Shown in pieces: positions 33,863 through 43,582 of a stretch of 64,000 bases of DNA; the stretch's first letter is position 1, and each line of letters starts with the position of its first letter. The notes below the pieces were generated by a model. It ran no database searches. It was not told where the DNA came from and saw only the letters and a program-made list of their open reading frames with translations. The DNA lies in assembly GCA_009363875.1 (NCBI GenBank), contig CM018683.1:68328666-68392665 (forward strand). The letters run 5' to 3'. The position numbers and the translations under genes were made by a program. This DNA comes from Mikania micrantha (Eukaryota > Streptophyta > Magnoliopsida > Asterales > Asteraceae).

Positions 33863-36257
33863 TGAGAGGCCCCGAGCCCCTCGGTTGGCAAACATCATAC
33901 CCATAGTCCTTAAACCATATTTACATTATCATAGCAGCGGAATTTAAGGTGATTACATAAAATATTATACAAACCTAAACAAACATTTATACATAGCTCA
34001 TATCATTATTAGGTTTATAACATAGCCAGTCTATGCCAGGGGTAGTCTTCAACGTATGCCATAAGCCCTCTCAAACTATTCAACCTGATATGCATGTAAA
34101 ACAAGTCAGCTTTATGCTGGTGAGTTCTAAGTTCATTTCTTAGAAAATCCTTATTCATTCAGGTCATCAAATTACATAATCCAAATACATAACATACCTG
34201 TTCTTATATCATAATTTCATCACATACATAACATCATAACATAATTACATAACATACACATCATCATAACATCATTTATACAGTGAAGGAACTTCACCGT
34301 CGACTGCTGACCCTGAGGTCAAACAGGCTTGTACAGCACAAGGCTCTTAACTATCAACCCGAAGTCGATAACTTACACATGCATAAGATTCCATCAACTG
34401 GCGACACACAATCGGTAGGCCCGTGTTTCCACAGGACTCTTAATCCATCAACCGAAGTTGACGGCTCTTACCGGTACAAGACTTCTTTACATACATCATT
34501 CATATTCATAACATGGTTTAAATCATTTAAACCATCATAAACAGAAGCGGCTCCTTTCACCGCAGTGCTCATGTTTTGCCCAACCACAGTCGGGACTTTC
34601 ATAACACATTTCCTCCTCGACCTCGGTCGAGTGTCTTACAAAAATCATTTCTTTCTCAACCGCAGTTGAGACTTAAAAAAACATTCGTTATATCTCAGCT
34701 GAGATTCTTAAAATCATTTACTTCTCAATCATCATTGAGACTTAACATATTCATTACATCTCAGCTGAAATTTAAAATCATTTACTTCTCAACCGTAGTT
34801 GAGACTTAAAACATTCTTTACTTTAAAACATTCTTTATCTGAAAACATACTTTTCCTAAAAACATGCTTTACCTGACCATAATCAGGTTAAAATCACTTT
34901 CATACAATAACTTTATACATACATACAATCATTTTCATAAAATAACTTTATAACATGCATATCAGCCCAAAATGATAAAACATTTAAAACAGGGCTATAA
35001 GAATTCACCTGAGCTTAATAAGACACAATTTGCTAGCTTTCTTCCTTTCCTTACTTTCTCACGTTCAGAATGATATCCTATTAATATGGATATCTTATCA
35101 TAATTATAACCTTATCATATAATATAAACCCTCTTTTTAGGGTTTCTAAACCGGTAACACAACGACTACGTTATAGTTATCTCAAATACAAGTGTTTAGC
35201 TTGCTATAACGACCCGAAGAGTTTTATAAACTTAATATTATTTATCTCAATTAATAATAAGTTGAGATGGAATTATAATACTAATTATGAAGATGCTCAG
35301 ATTTACGATTACCGCTCGAAACTTCGGCATGTCATAACTTTCAATCGGAGCTTTATTTCAAAATTTCGCTTCCACTCATTTTGACCATTTTTATCTCTAC
35401 AATATTGTTATGCTTAAAAATTACTTATCTGCTCGGCTTACATAAGCGTATTCTCTTATTTAATTAACTCGTCTTAGGGCGTTGCTAAACTTACTGTATA
35501 ATAACATGCTTTTAAGGCAACCAGAAGAGTATACATATTATACCCTCATAAAACTCATGAAAACCTGATCATTATCTAGATGTAATTGGGCTCCAATCGA
35601 ATCCAGTTTATGTTCATCATCAAAACTTTATCTAAACATGGTGTTGGTCTCTTTAATCAATCAAGACTAAACTAACACGAGATGAGAATCATGAACACAT
35701 ACCTTAACGATGTGTGTAGTTAGTATTAATCAACCCGATCGATTCTTCTTGATTCTTCTTCTTTGCTCGTATGATAAAGAAGTTGATCAGAAAAGAACTT
35801 TGAATGTTATCTGCTACTTACCTTCACGAACTGATATGTATACATTTTAAGTCGGTTAACTTAAAGTTCTTGCAGATCTCCACGTCACTTTGTTTGAATT
35901 CTAAAATTGAACTAATTTAAAATTTACGTTTAGGGCCCTTAAACTTTGAGGTCCTATTTTTAAAACCCCCTTCTACTTTGCTCACATATTTTTAATATTC
36001 ACGAGCTTATATCTTGTTCATACTTTATCGTATAACGGTCCCGCTTATATTAATTTGATCGCAATTACTTCAGGATTGTTCATAAAAATTACGAACTAAA
36101 CGGTCACAGAAATTTTTACACGTTATTAATAGGCTTTATAACATGTCCATACATTATCAGATATTTTTATCGTTTATATCCTTTTGATCATAATTACTTT
36201 ACGAACGTTTATATAAAATTTGGACATAAACGGTTACCGAAATTTTCGGTTGTTACA
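33863..36257 (-). mobile_element. Solo LTR, 2.4 kb, inside the Copia reverse transcriptase
   Basis: It starts TGAGAGGCCCCGAGCC and ends CGGTTGTTACA. GTTAG is duplicated at 33858-33862 and 36258-36262. Taking out the insert and one GTTAG restores the reading PSFPN-HVCKLNK. No gag or pol motif lies inside. On the minus strand it starts TGTAACAACCGAAAATTTCGG, in parts like the solo LTR at 7309-10437. A short tandem repeat with CTCAACCGCAGTTGAG and CTCAGCTGAG palindromes lies at 34590-34820. Confidence 0.9.
34590..34820. repeat. Tandem palindromic repeats in the solo LTR
   Basis: Units alternate CTCAACCGCAGTTGAGACTT and ATCTCAGCTGAGATT-like palindromes separated by AAAATCATTTACTT. A related, looser series (CAACCGAAGTTGACGG, CCTCGGTCGAG) starts near 34280. 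Confidence 0.75.
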
Positions 36258-36262
36258 GTTAG

Positions 36263-36623
36263 GGAAAGAAGGGTCAATGAAGCCGGGTGGCTGAGCCATG
36301 TAGACGGATTCAGAGAGGTTTCCTTGGAGAAAGGCGTTATTGATATCAAGTTGGCGAAGGCACCAGTTTTGAGAGGTGGCAAGAGAGAGAATGAGACGAA
36401 GAGAGGCGGGTTTGACAACGGGGCTGAAGGTCTCAATGTAGTCGATGCCGGGGCGTTGATGGAAACCTTTGGCAACGAGGCGTGCCTTGAGTCGATCAAC
36501 TGAGCCATCTGGGTTGAATTTGGTGCGGTAGAACCACTTACATCCAACGATGTAAGGGGCAGCAGTGGAGGGAACAAGTGACCAAGTTTGGTTGCGTGTT
36601 AAGGCATCAAACTCAGTTTGCAT
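36263..36623 (-). pseudogene. Copia reverse transcriptase (5' part)
   Basis: The minus strand reads TRNQTWSLVPSTAAPYIVGC, KWFYRTKFNPDGSVDRLKAR, LVAKGFHQRPGIDYIETFSP and LDINNAFLQGNLSESVYMAQ, the standard N-terminal half of Copia reverse transcriptase with its first catalytic Asp in the LDINNAFL segment. It stops at PSFPN where the solo LTR is inserted. The rest is at 33857 downward. Confidence 0.9.
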
Positions 36624-37933
36624 GGCTAGGCGCCACTTAGGGTGTTTTAATGCTTGGGTTATATTGGTTGGTTCGGGAAAGGGTTGAGTGACAGAGTGAT
36701 ATAGAATGAAGTCCTGATTATGATATTTAGGATTGGGGTGGCGATGGGGACGTGTGCATGGGGGGAAGGTGCGGGTGAGGGTGCAGGAGAAGAAGTTGAA
36801 GAGGTGTTTGGGGGAGGTTGAGGTGGCTGTTTGGGGCGGCGAGAGTAAGTAATGATGGGAGGAGGAGGGGTGGGTGGCGGAGGTGGGGGAGTAGGCATGG
36901 GAACAGGTGGGGGTTGTGAAGGAATGGGAGAGTTGACAGAGGGGTTAGGTGATGAAGAAGTTATAATTGGTGGGGGGTTTGAAGTAGGTTGCGAAGGAAG
37001 AAAATGGATGGTAAGCCAAGTGCCAGGATTGGGAGATGGTGATGGAAGGGAATTGGTGAGATGAGGATATGGGAATTGGTTTTCAACAAAATGAACATGG
37101 TGAGAGGTGTATATGCGGTTGTTTGTGGGGTCTAAAAGATGATAGGCACTTTGGGTGGATGAGTAGCCTACAAAGATACAAGGTGTGGAACGATTATTGA
37201 GCTTGTGTTTGGAATAAGGTCGTAGCCATGGATAAGCAAGGCAGCCGAAGCTGCGTAGTTTATCATAGTTGGGGGTTTTGTGAAAGAGACGAGAAAATGG
37301 GGAGTCATTGTTAAGAGAAAGAGTGGGAAGACGATTGATAAGGTATGTGGCTGTAGTGATTGCAAAGGGCCAGAATTTGAGGGGTAGTTGAGCGTGAGAG
37401 AGGAGGGAGAGGCCAGTTTCAACTATGTGACGGTGCCGGCGTTCGGCAAAGCCATTATGTTCTGGGGTATGCGGAGGGGAGGTAAGATGTGAGATGCCAC
37501 AGGAGGCAAAGTGAGGGGCAAGTTTAAGGAACTCACCACCATTATCAGAGAAAAATTGTTTAATTTTAGTTTGGAAGAAGTTCTCAACAAGGCGTTGAAA
37601 ACGGATGAAAATGTTAAGGGAGTCAGATTTATGTTTAAGGGGATATAACCAAGTGTATTTGGTGAAGTGATCAACAAATAGAATATAATACTTGAAACCA
37701 TCAAAAGATGTTACAGGTGAAGACCAAACATCAGAGAAAATTAATTGCAAAGGATGAGTAGAAACAAGGGTAGAAACATGAAATGGAAGTTTATGACTTT
37801 TATTGATGCAACATGCATTACAAGAATTTCTAGAAAAACTAATACTAGGAACAAAAGATGCTAAATGTTGAAGAACTTTGAGATGTGGATGGCCGAGACG
37901 GTGGTGCCAAAGGCTGGACTTAGAAGCTGCCAA
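36624..37933 (-). pseudogene. Copia GAG-pre-integrase and integrase
   Basis: SSLWHHRLGHPHLKVLQHL is followed by the CNACCINKSHKLPF zinc part, FSDVWSSPVTSFDGFKYY, FFSDNGGEFLKL and TPEHNGFAERRHRHIVE, giving the D, D and E positions of the integrase core. The tail FVGYSSTQSAYHLLDPT and a Pro-rich linker (about 36800-37000) follow. The frame is open for 424 codons, then shifts before the reverse transcriptase. The Pro-rich linker gives a spurious Gly-rich frame on the plus strand. Confidence 0.9.
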
Positions 37934-37969
37934 GTGATGAGCATGTGGAGTAGAGATGGAGCGGAAGTG

Positions 37970-38659
37970 TTAGAGCCCATGGTTAGCAGTCCCGTGGTGG
38001 AGGAGCTGATTTGTTTTGGAGTCCTTGATAAGAAAATTGGAAGAGAAAAATTGGATTAGTATGTTATTGTCAATGCATAATTGAGAAATAGAGATGATAT
38101 TTTTAGAAACCAAAGGAACACATAAGACATTAGTTAAAAGAAGAGAATGAGAATTAAAAGTAAGAAATAAAGAACCAACGTGGGTGATTTTGAGAGACGA
38201 ACCATCTCCAATAACAAGTTCCTCAGTACCATCGAATGGGGTATGGAGAGATAAGGCTGAAAGATCATTGGTGATGTGGTGTGAGGCACCACTGTCGAAT
38301 AGCCAAGAAGGGGAAGAAGGAGGCTGGGAGGTGGAGTTAGGGGCCATGAGGTGAGCCTGTGGTTTGGGATTAGAGTTGTGGGAAAGAGGAGGTAAATTGA
38401 TTTGAGGGTACTGCTTTTTGAAAGAGTAGCAGGAGGTAAGTGAGTGTCCTTGTTTGAAGCAGAACTGACACTTTCCTAGAAAGGGACGAGTGGAAGAAGG
38501 GTGGGAATTAGGTGTGGGTAGGAGACCTGGTTGGCGAGAAGAACAGGGAGTGGGGTTTCTGGGTTGCCAGGGACGAGGTGATTGTTTTGAATGAGTGAGA
38601 AAAGCAGAAGTGGGTTGGTGTAAAGGGGGGGTGTTGGATCTGAAGTAAGGAGAGTTCAT
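37970..38659 (-). pseudogene. Copia gag C-terminus (zinc knuckle) and protease
   Basis: A CX2CX4HX4C knuckle (CQFCFKQGHSLTSC) is near residue 64 of this frame. The protease motif WLFDSGASHHITND has the intact DSG. KNIISISQLCIDN follows. The frame then runs into a stop before the GAG-pre-integrase, so at least one small lesion separates it from 37933. Confidence 0.88.
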
Positions 38660-38722
38660 GGTTTATTAACTTTTCATGAAGTTCATGAAAAGATATGGGA
38701 GTGTCACGAGCATGAATAGCGG

Positions 38723-39301
38723 CTATGACGGGTTTATAGGACGATTGGTCAAGGCCATTGAGAACAACATCAGTGATGTCCTCAAGTCCATTTGTTTTCC
38801 TAGAATTGAAAGTTCATCGACGATAGTTTTGACGGATTGCATGTAGTCAGTGATAGATTGGGTTGAGGTTTTGGAGGACTGTTTCAAACGATGTTGGAGT
38901 TGTTTTATGTGGCCACGGGAGGGAGAGGCATAGGTGCTGGAAAGAATTTTCCAAGCATCAAAAGAAGAGGTAGCGTTTGTAATGAGAGGGACGATGGGAG
39001 GTGAGAGGCTGCCAACTAGGGCACCGAACAGGAGTCGGTCTTGGCGGAACCAAGCATGAAAATCGGGGTGAGGAACATATTGACCAGAGTTGTCGATGGT
39101 GGGAGGAGGAGGGGGGAAGGATCCATTAATGTATTTGAAGAGATCCAAGCCGTGAAGGATGGCTTCGACCTGGGTTTTCCAGCCTAAATAGTTGTTCGAT
39201 AGAAGTTTGAGGGAGGAGGGGAAGTGAACGATGGTGAGAGAGGGGGTGGTGACTGGAATGGTGGTGATGATGGGGGATTCATTTGTACTTTCGGTGGCCA
39301 T
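38723..39301 (-). pseudogene. Copia gag N-terminus
   Basis: The likely start is the ATG at 39301 (MATESTNESPIITT). SNNYLGWKTQVEAILHGLDL, WFRQDRLLFGALVGSLSPP and KTSTQSITDYMQSVKTIVDE are typical of a Copia gag (UBN2-like) domain. The frame is lost at about 38790, after ILGKQMDL, and resumes in another frame toward the zinc knuckle. Confidence 0.85.
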
Positions 39302-39394
39302 GAGGGAGAGGGAGCTGTGATGTCGATCGGAAATGGGGGAGGATGGCGGCGAAATGGGGGAGGATGGCGGTGGTAGGTAACCTGGCTGATACCA

Positions 39395-39583
39395 TATAAG
39401 AAATATCAACCAAAGCTTGAATCTTTCATTGATTGAATGGGTATAAGTACACATGTGGAGATCCTATAAACTTGGATCTGTAACAATATTTGAAGACCTA
39501 TCTAAACATATTCAAATACAAATTAAATACAAATAATTGGAGGGAAATATGTGCAACCATGCTATGTGTGTGTTGACTTAATA
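39395..39583 (-). repeat. 5' LTR of the minus-strand Copia element
   Basis: Matches 32541-32729 at 188 of 189 bases. The primer site TGGTATCAG (minus strand, about 39386-39394) lies directly beside it. Confidence 0.93.
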
Positions 39584-39632
39584 ATATTCACCTCTTTGCA
39601 ATCGATCCTTGAAGCATACATTCACTGATCAA

Positions 39633-40182
39633 ATGGCATCTTCTTCATCTTCATTCTATACGACAATTGATCGAATGGCATCTTCTTCGCCGTTCAAAAA
39701 ACAAAAAATATCTTCTTCATCTTCATTCCTTAAAAAGAGCTTCAAGTACGATGTCTTTTTGAGTTTCAGGGGAGAAGACACCCGCAAGACCTTTGTTGAT
39801 CATCTCCATCTTGCTCTTCAAAGTAAAGGCATCATAACTTACAAAGATGATGAAACAATCAAGAAAGGGGAAATGATCAATGAACAGCTCATCAGATCCA
39901 TTGAAGAATCGAGATCTTACATCGTTGTTTTCTCCAAGAACTACGCAGATTCATCGTGGTGTTTACAGGAGCTCTCGAAGATTATGGAGTGCCAGAAGAC
40001 GAAGGAGCAGACTGCTTACCCTGTTTTCTATGATGTGGAGCCCACTGAAGTCCGAAACCAAAGCGGGGCAGTTGGAGAAGCCTTTGCAAAACACGTTGAG
40101 AATCAGGCTGCTGAGAAATGGAGATATGCTATGAAAGAAGCATCTGATTTGGCTGGATGAAGTTGAAAAACACATTTGATGG
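39633..40182 (+). pseudogene. TIR exon of the TNL gene
   Basis: The start ATG at 39633 opens with a Ser-rich leader containing two MASSS units. The TIR domain begins KYDVFLSFRGEDTRKTFVDH, with GIITYKDDETIKKGEMI, SRSYIVVFSKNYADSSWCL and PVFYDVEPTEVRNQSG following. The catalytic Glu position of plant TIR NADases falls in the SSWCLQELSKI segment. A TGA at 40158-40160 closes the frame right after SDLAG. The next frame reads on as GWMKLKNTFDG to the GT donor at 40183. A 4-base loss of a CTGG repeat would explain the shift. A truncated TIR-only product is the alternative. Confidence 0.85.
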
Positions 40183-40531
40183 GTAATTCCTTCATTCCCT
40201 TTCTATTGCAATTCTAACTCAAAAACTTGAATCGGTGTCAAAAGATTGAACATGAAGCATGAGTTTGTTACTACTTCACAGGGGAGGGAGATCCCCTAGA
40301 AAAACATTTTGTTAAAACCTCAAACAATCTGGTCGAACCCAAAACTATAAAAGCTCTGGATGAGATGATTCCAACACCACTAGAACTAGTTGATTCAGAG
40401 TTTATTAGAGTTGTCAAATGTTGTTTTTTCATATTGTTTTTATGTGATTGTAGTAAGTTAAAGATTTGAAATTAACCGGCCTGTTCATGTGGGATTTGGA
40501 GTAATCTGATTGAATCTTCTTTACCACATAG

Positions 40532-41213
40532 GCGTGAAGCAAAATTCATCCAAAAAATTGTTACAGACATCTCACTAAAATTGCATCTCACCAATTGGAG
40601 CATTGATGATAAGCTAGTAGGCATGGAGACCCGGGTAAAGAATGTAATTTCGTCTTTAGAAATGGATTCTGAAGATGATTTTCAAACGGTAGGGATATGG
40701 GGGATGGGAGGTGCTGGGAAGACGACTTTGGCACGAGCTGTTTTTGATCATATTTCTATTTGGTTTGAGGGTAACAGCTTTGTTGAGAATGTAAGAGAAT
40801 GTTCAAAAGGCTCTTTGTCTGGTTTAAAGAAATTGCAAAAACAGGTGCTTAAAGATGTGTTAAATGATCAAAGCATTCATGTAACAAGTATTTCTGATGG
40901 GATAAATAAAATGAAAAAGACGATGCCAGGCAGAAAGGTTCTGGTAGTTCTAGATGACGTGGATGACATAGACCAGCTTGAGGCATTAGCAGGTAACTCT
41001 AATTGGTTTAAGCCAGGAAGTAGAATCATCATCACAACAAGAGACAAACAAGTGTTGATAGCACAAGGAGTTGATGTTGACAATATCTATAATATCAGTT
41101 TATTATCACGTGAGGAAGCAATTTGTCTCTTTAGTAGGCATGCATTTAGGAGAGAGGTTCCAATTCAAGGGTATGAAGAGCTATCAGGAAAAGTTGTGCA
41201 CTATGCTGCTGGT
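40532..41213 (+). pseudogene. NB-ARC exon of the TNL gene, 5' part
   Basis: After the acceptor the frame reads REAKFIQKIVTDISLKL and LVGMETRVKNVISSL. The P-loop GMGGAGKTT is at 40701-40727, kinase-2 VLVVLDDVDD at about 40938-40967, and RNBS-B GSRIIITTRD at about 41016-41045. The first Asp after VLVVL and the P-loop Lys are intact. The frame ends at VVHYAAG, inside the AAGLPL (GLPL) motif, where the small Copia element begins. The sequence after that element (GGTCTTCCTTAACAG onward, 43531) supplies the rest of the motif but has lost a base. Confidence 0.92.
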
Positions 41214-41426
41214 TATAAGGAATATTAAATAATATTATTATTATGTAATAATCTCCGTTATGTTTATATTTGGTATGTATATTTGGTGATTGTATTCCAC
41301 CTTTTCCTTAGCTAGGTCCGTAAGTTTAGCCTTTAATTAGTCTCTTTCCATTGTGTAAATATTCTATATTAACTCTTGTATTCTTAGTTTTGAATATTCA
41401 ATTACACAATCATTTTAACCTTCACA
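41214..41426 (+). repeat. 5' LTR of the small Copia element
   Basis: 213 bp, starting TATAAGGAATATT and ending ACCTTCACA. It differs from the 3' copy (207 bp) mainly by one- or two-base indels and a few substitutions around 41285. Confidence 0.9.
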
Positions 41427-41439
41427 TGGTAATCAGAGC
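41427..41439 (+). other. Primer binding site with one inserted A
   Basis: TGGTAATCAGAGC, the tRNA-Met type site with an extra A compared with TGGTATCAGAGC, directly follows the LTR. Confidence 0.75.
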
Positions 41440-41526
41440 ATCTTACCTCCTCTGAGTTTTTTTTTTTCCGATCCAAAGCCACTTGCTGCCTTTTTCATTT
41501 TTTGTTCAACCTACCCAGACTCATCA

Positions 41527-42624
41527 TGTCTTCCTCATCTGCCATTGTTGAGCTTTCCACCCATACCCATTTTCCAATCAAACTAACCGCCCACAACTTC
41601 CCATCATGGCGCAAACAAGTCTTGTCCACACTCATGGGTTTCGAACTCGAACAGTTCGTCGATGGCCGAACCGAACCACCACCAAAAACACTTGAAGGAA
41701 AACCAAATTCCGCCTACCGTCTCTGGTTTCGCCAAGACCAAATCCTCCTTGGGGCGCTTCTTGGGAGCTGTTCAGATACGATTCAGCCACTCGTGTCTTC
41801 TGCTGAAACATCTAACCAGCTCTTCAGACGTTTAACCGAGAGCTACGCTGGCGTCTCTCGTTCCCGGATCATCTCCCTCCGATCAAAACTTGCTACCAAC
41901 AGCAAGCACCAAACCTGTTTCAGAATACCTCAACGAGATGAAAGCCATAGCTGATGAATTAGCCTTGGCTCAGAAGCCGATTGACGATGACGATCTCATC
42001 GTTCACATACTCACCCATCTGGGTGACGATTACAAAGAAATTTCTGCCGCCTTGAAGATTCGAGACACACCGATTACTTTCTCTGATTTCTATGAGAAAT
42101 TGGTTGACCACGAAAGAACACTTCAAACTTCACAACCTGCAAATCTAATCGCAACAGTGAACAACACCCAAAGACAAGGGCCAAGACAATATTCACGGTC
42201 TTCTTTTGCTGCTCGAAACTCCAAGAGGCCCAACTCCTTTGGGTCAAGGAATGCTCAATCTCAAAATCACAACAGTGGGCACTTGCCTCATTCACGTACT
42301 AACCGTAATAATTTATATTGTCATTTTTGTAGCATTCCAGGTCATGCCACTAAAGATTGTCGGAAGCTTTCATGTTTTCTACAAGACAACAATATCAATG
42401 TGTCTACAAACCCAACAGTGAACTCTTCGGTCTCAACCTCTTCATTTCCTACATCATCATTAATGTTTGATACTGGAGCATCTAATCATGTTACACACGA
42501 CCGGTCTTATTTACACAACCTCTCAGAATATGGAGGCCCGATGAGATCGTGCTTGGAAATGGTAAAACTCCATCCCTTTCTCACATCGACTCATCTCCGA
42601 CCGGTTCTCGCACATTATCCCTAA
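41527..42624 (+). pseudogene. Copia gag plus protease start, one frameshift
   Basis: The ATG at 41527 (MSSSSAIVELSTHTHFPIKL) opens a Copia gag with FPSWRKQVLSTLMGFELEQF, WFRQDQILLGALLGS and ESYAGVSRSRIISL. A frameshift near 41905 moves to KPVSEYLNEMKAIADELALA and YKEISAALKIRDTPITFSDF. The zinc knuckle CHFCSIPGHATKDC (CX2CX4HX4C) and protease motif MFDTGASNHVTHD follow. After about 42540 the frame shifts again, and only short protease-like pieces (VKDLRTGARL) remain. Confidence 0.88.
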
Positions 42625-42639
42625 ACAATGTTTTTCTCT

Positions 42640-43319
42640 TCAATCATCTGGCGTTCACTCGCCGGACATTTCATACGTTGAATTTTTTTCCTTTTCATTT
42701 TTTTGTTAAGGATCTTCGCACGGGGGCGCGACTCATTGGCAGGGAACATCAATGACGTCTATTATGCATCTTCTATTCACCATCCATCAAGTGCATTTTT
42801 CTTGGATACTCCTCCTCTAAGTCGGCCTACAAATTCCTCTTTCATCTCTCAGCCTTGTCAGATTCTGATTGGGGGGTTTAATGACACCGGTCCTTTCATC
42901 CACTGTATCCATTCTTTATCTTCCTACCAAATTATTAATCCCTCCCACTCTGTCAAAAATCAGTTCCCACGCTCATACTACCGAGGCCATGCACCAAACA
43001 CCACTCCATGCATTACTACTGAACTCATGGCACCAAATTTACCACATGCACTCTATTTCCCCACACTCACCACCGACATTATTTTTGACAATACATCACA
43101 CATCTATCCAATCCGGTCAACCACTTCCCCCCATGACACATTTGCCCTTGATACATCACTCCATATCCCCTCCGACAACAACATTCAGCCGGCAATTACG
43201 GTCCTTCACCCAATTCCAAAGACCATTGTATACCATGCCCACTACAACACACTACCATTCATCTTTTCTCACAACGGTCCAAAAGCTGTATCCGACGGAT
43301 CCTCCATCTTGCGGGGGCG
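42640..43319 (+). other. Tail of the small Copia element, origin unclear
   Basis: A 211-codon frame (42703-43338) rich in Ser, Pro, His, Ile and Thr fills the space where integrase and reverse transcriptase would be. I find no integrase, reverse transcriptase or RNase H motif in it. It could be scrambled pol, filler DNA or a captured segment. The purine tract at 43311-43319 closes it. Confidence 0.4.
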
Positions 43320-43526
43320 TATAAGGAATATTAAATAATAATATTATTATTAATAATCTCCGTTATGTTTTATTTGGTATGTATATTTGGAAATTATATT
43401 CACCTTTTCCTTAGCTAGGTCCGTAAGTTAGCCTTAATTAGTCTCTTTCCATTGTGTAAATATTCTATATAACTCTTGTATTCTTAGTTTGAAATATTCA
43501 ATTACACAATCATTTTAACCTTCACA
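43320..43526 (+). repeat. 3' LTR of the small Copia element
   Basis: 207 bp, starting TATAAGGAATATT and ending ACCTTCACA, matching 41214-41426. Confidence 0.9.
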
Positions 43527-43582
43527 CTGGGTCTTCCTTAACAGTTAAAGTTTTGGGTTCATTTCTTTATGGATAACAGATC

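Larger units (their letters stand above)
32541..39583 (-). mobile_element. Ty1/Copia retrotransposon, minus strand, 7.0 kb including a nested solo LTR
   Basis: Two 189-bp LTRs (32541-32729 and 39395-39583) differ at one base. The 5-bp duplication ATATT is at 32536-32540 and 39584-39588. The primer site (TGGTATCAG on the minus strand) adjoins the right LTR, and a purine tract (GCGGGGGGCAT on the minus strand) adjoins the left one. gag, protease, integrase, reverse transcriptase and RNase H follow in Copia order on the minus strand. Removing the 2395-bp insertion plus one duplication leaves about 4.6 kb. It lies 44 bases before the TIR-NBS start codon. Confidence 0.95.
41214..43526 (+). mobile_element. 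Small Copia element with gag and protease start only
   Basis: LTRs are 41214-41426 and 43320-43526. The primer site TGGTAATCAGAGC follows the first, and the purine tract GCGGGGGCG precedes the second. Flanks CTGGT (41209-41213) and CTGGG (43527-43531) agree at 4 of 5 bases. gag with a zinc knuckle and a protease motif are present. Integrase, reverse transcriptase and RNase H are absent from the 2.3 kb. It interrupts the GLPL motif of the TNL gene. Confidence 0.9.
39633..43582 (+). pseudogene. TIR-NBS resistance gene (TNL type), broken and interrupted
   Basis: This is the only host-type gene in the window. Such proteins are intracellular immune receptors: TIR signals, NB-ARC switches by ATP/ADP binding, and LRRs follow. 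Here exon 1 (TIR) is 39633-40182, a 349-nt intron has GT at 40183 and AG ending at 40531, and exon 2 (NB-ARC) runs from 40532 to 41213. It is then split by a Copia element (41214-43526), resumes at 43527-43582 with GLP-type sequence, and is cut by the Gypsy array. The LRR part, if it survives, lies beyond 64000. A Copia element also sits 44 bases upstream of the ATG, so expression is doubtful. Confidence 0.9.

Noticed and set aside
36852..37064. Gly-rich plus-strand ORF
   Set aside because: Shadow of the Pro-rich integrase linker encoded on the minus strand.
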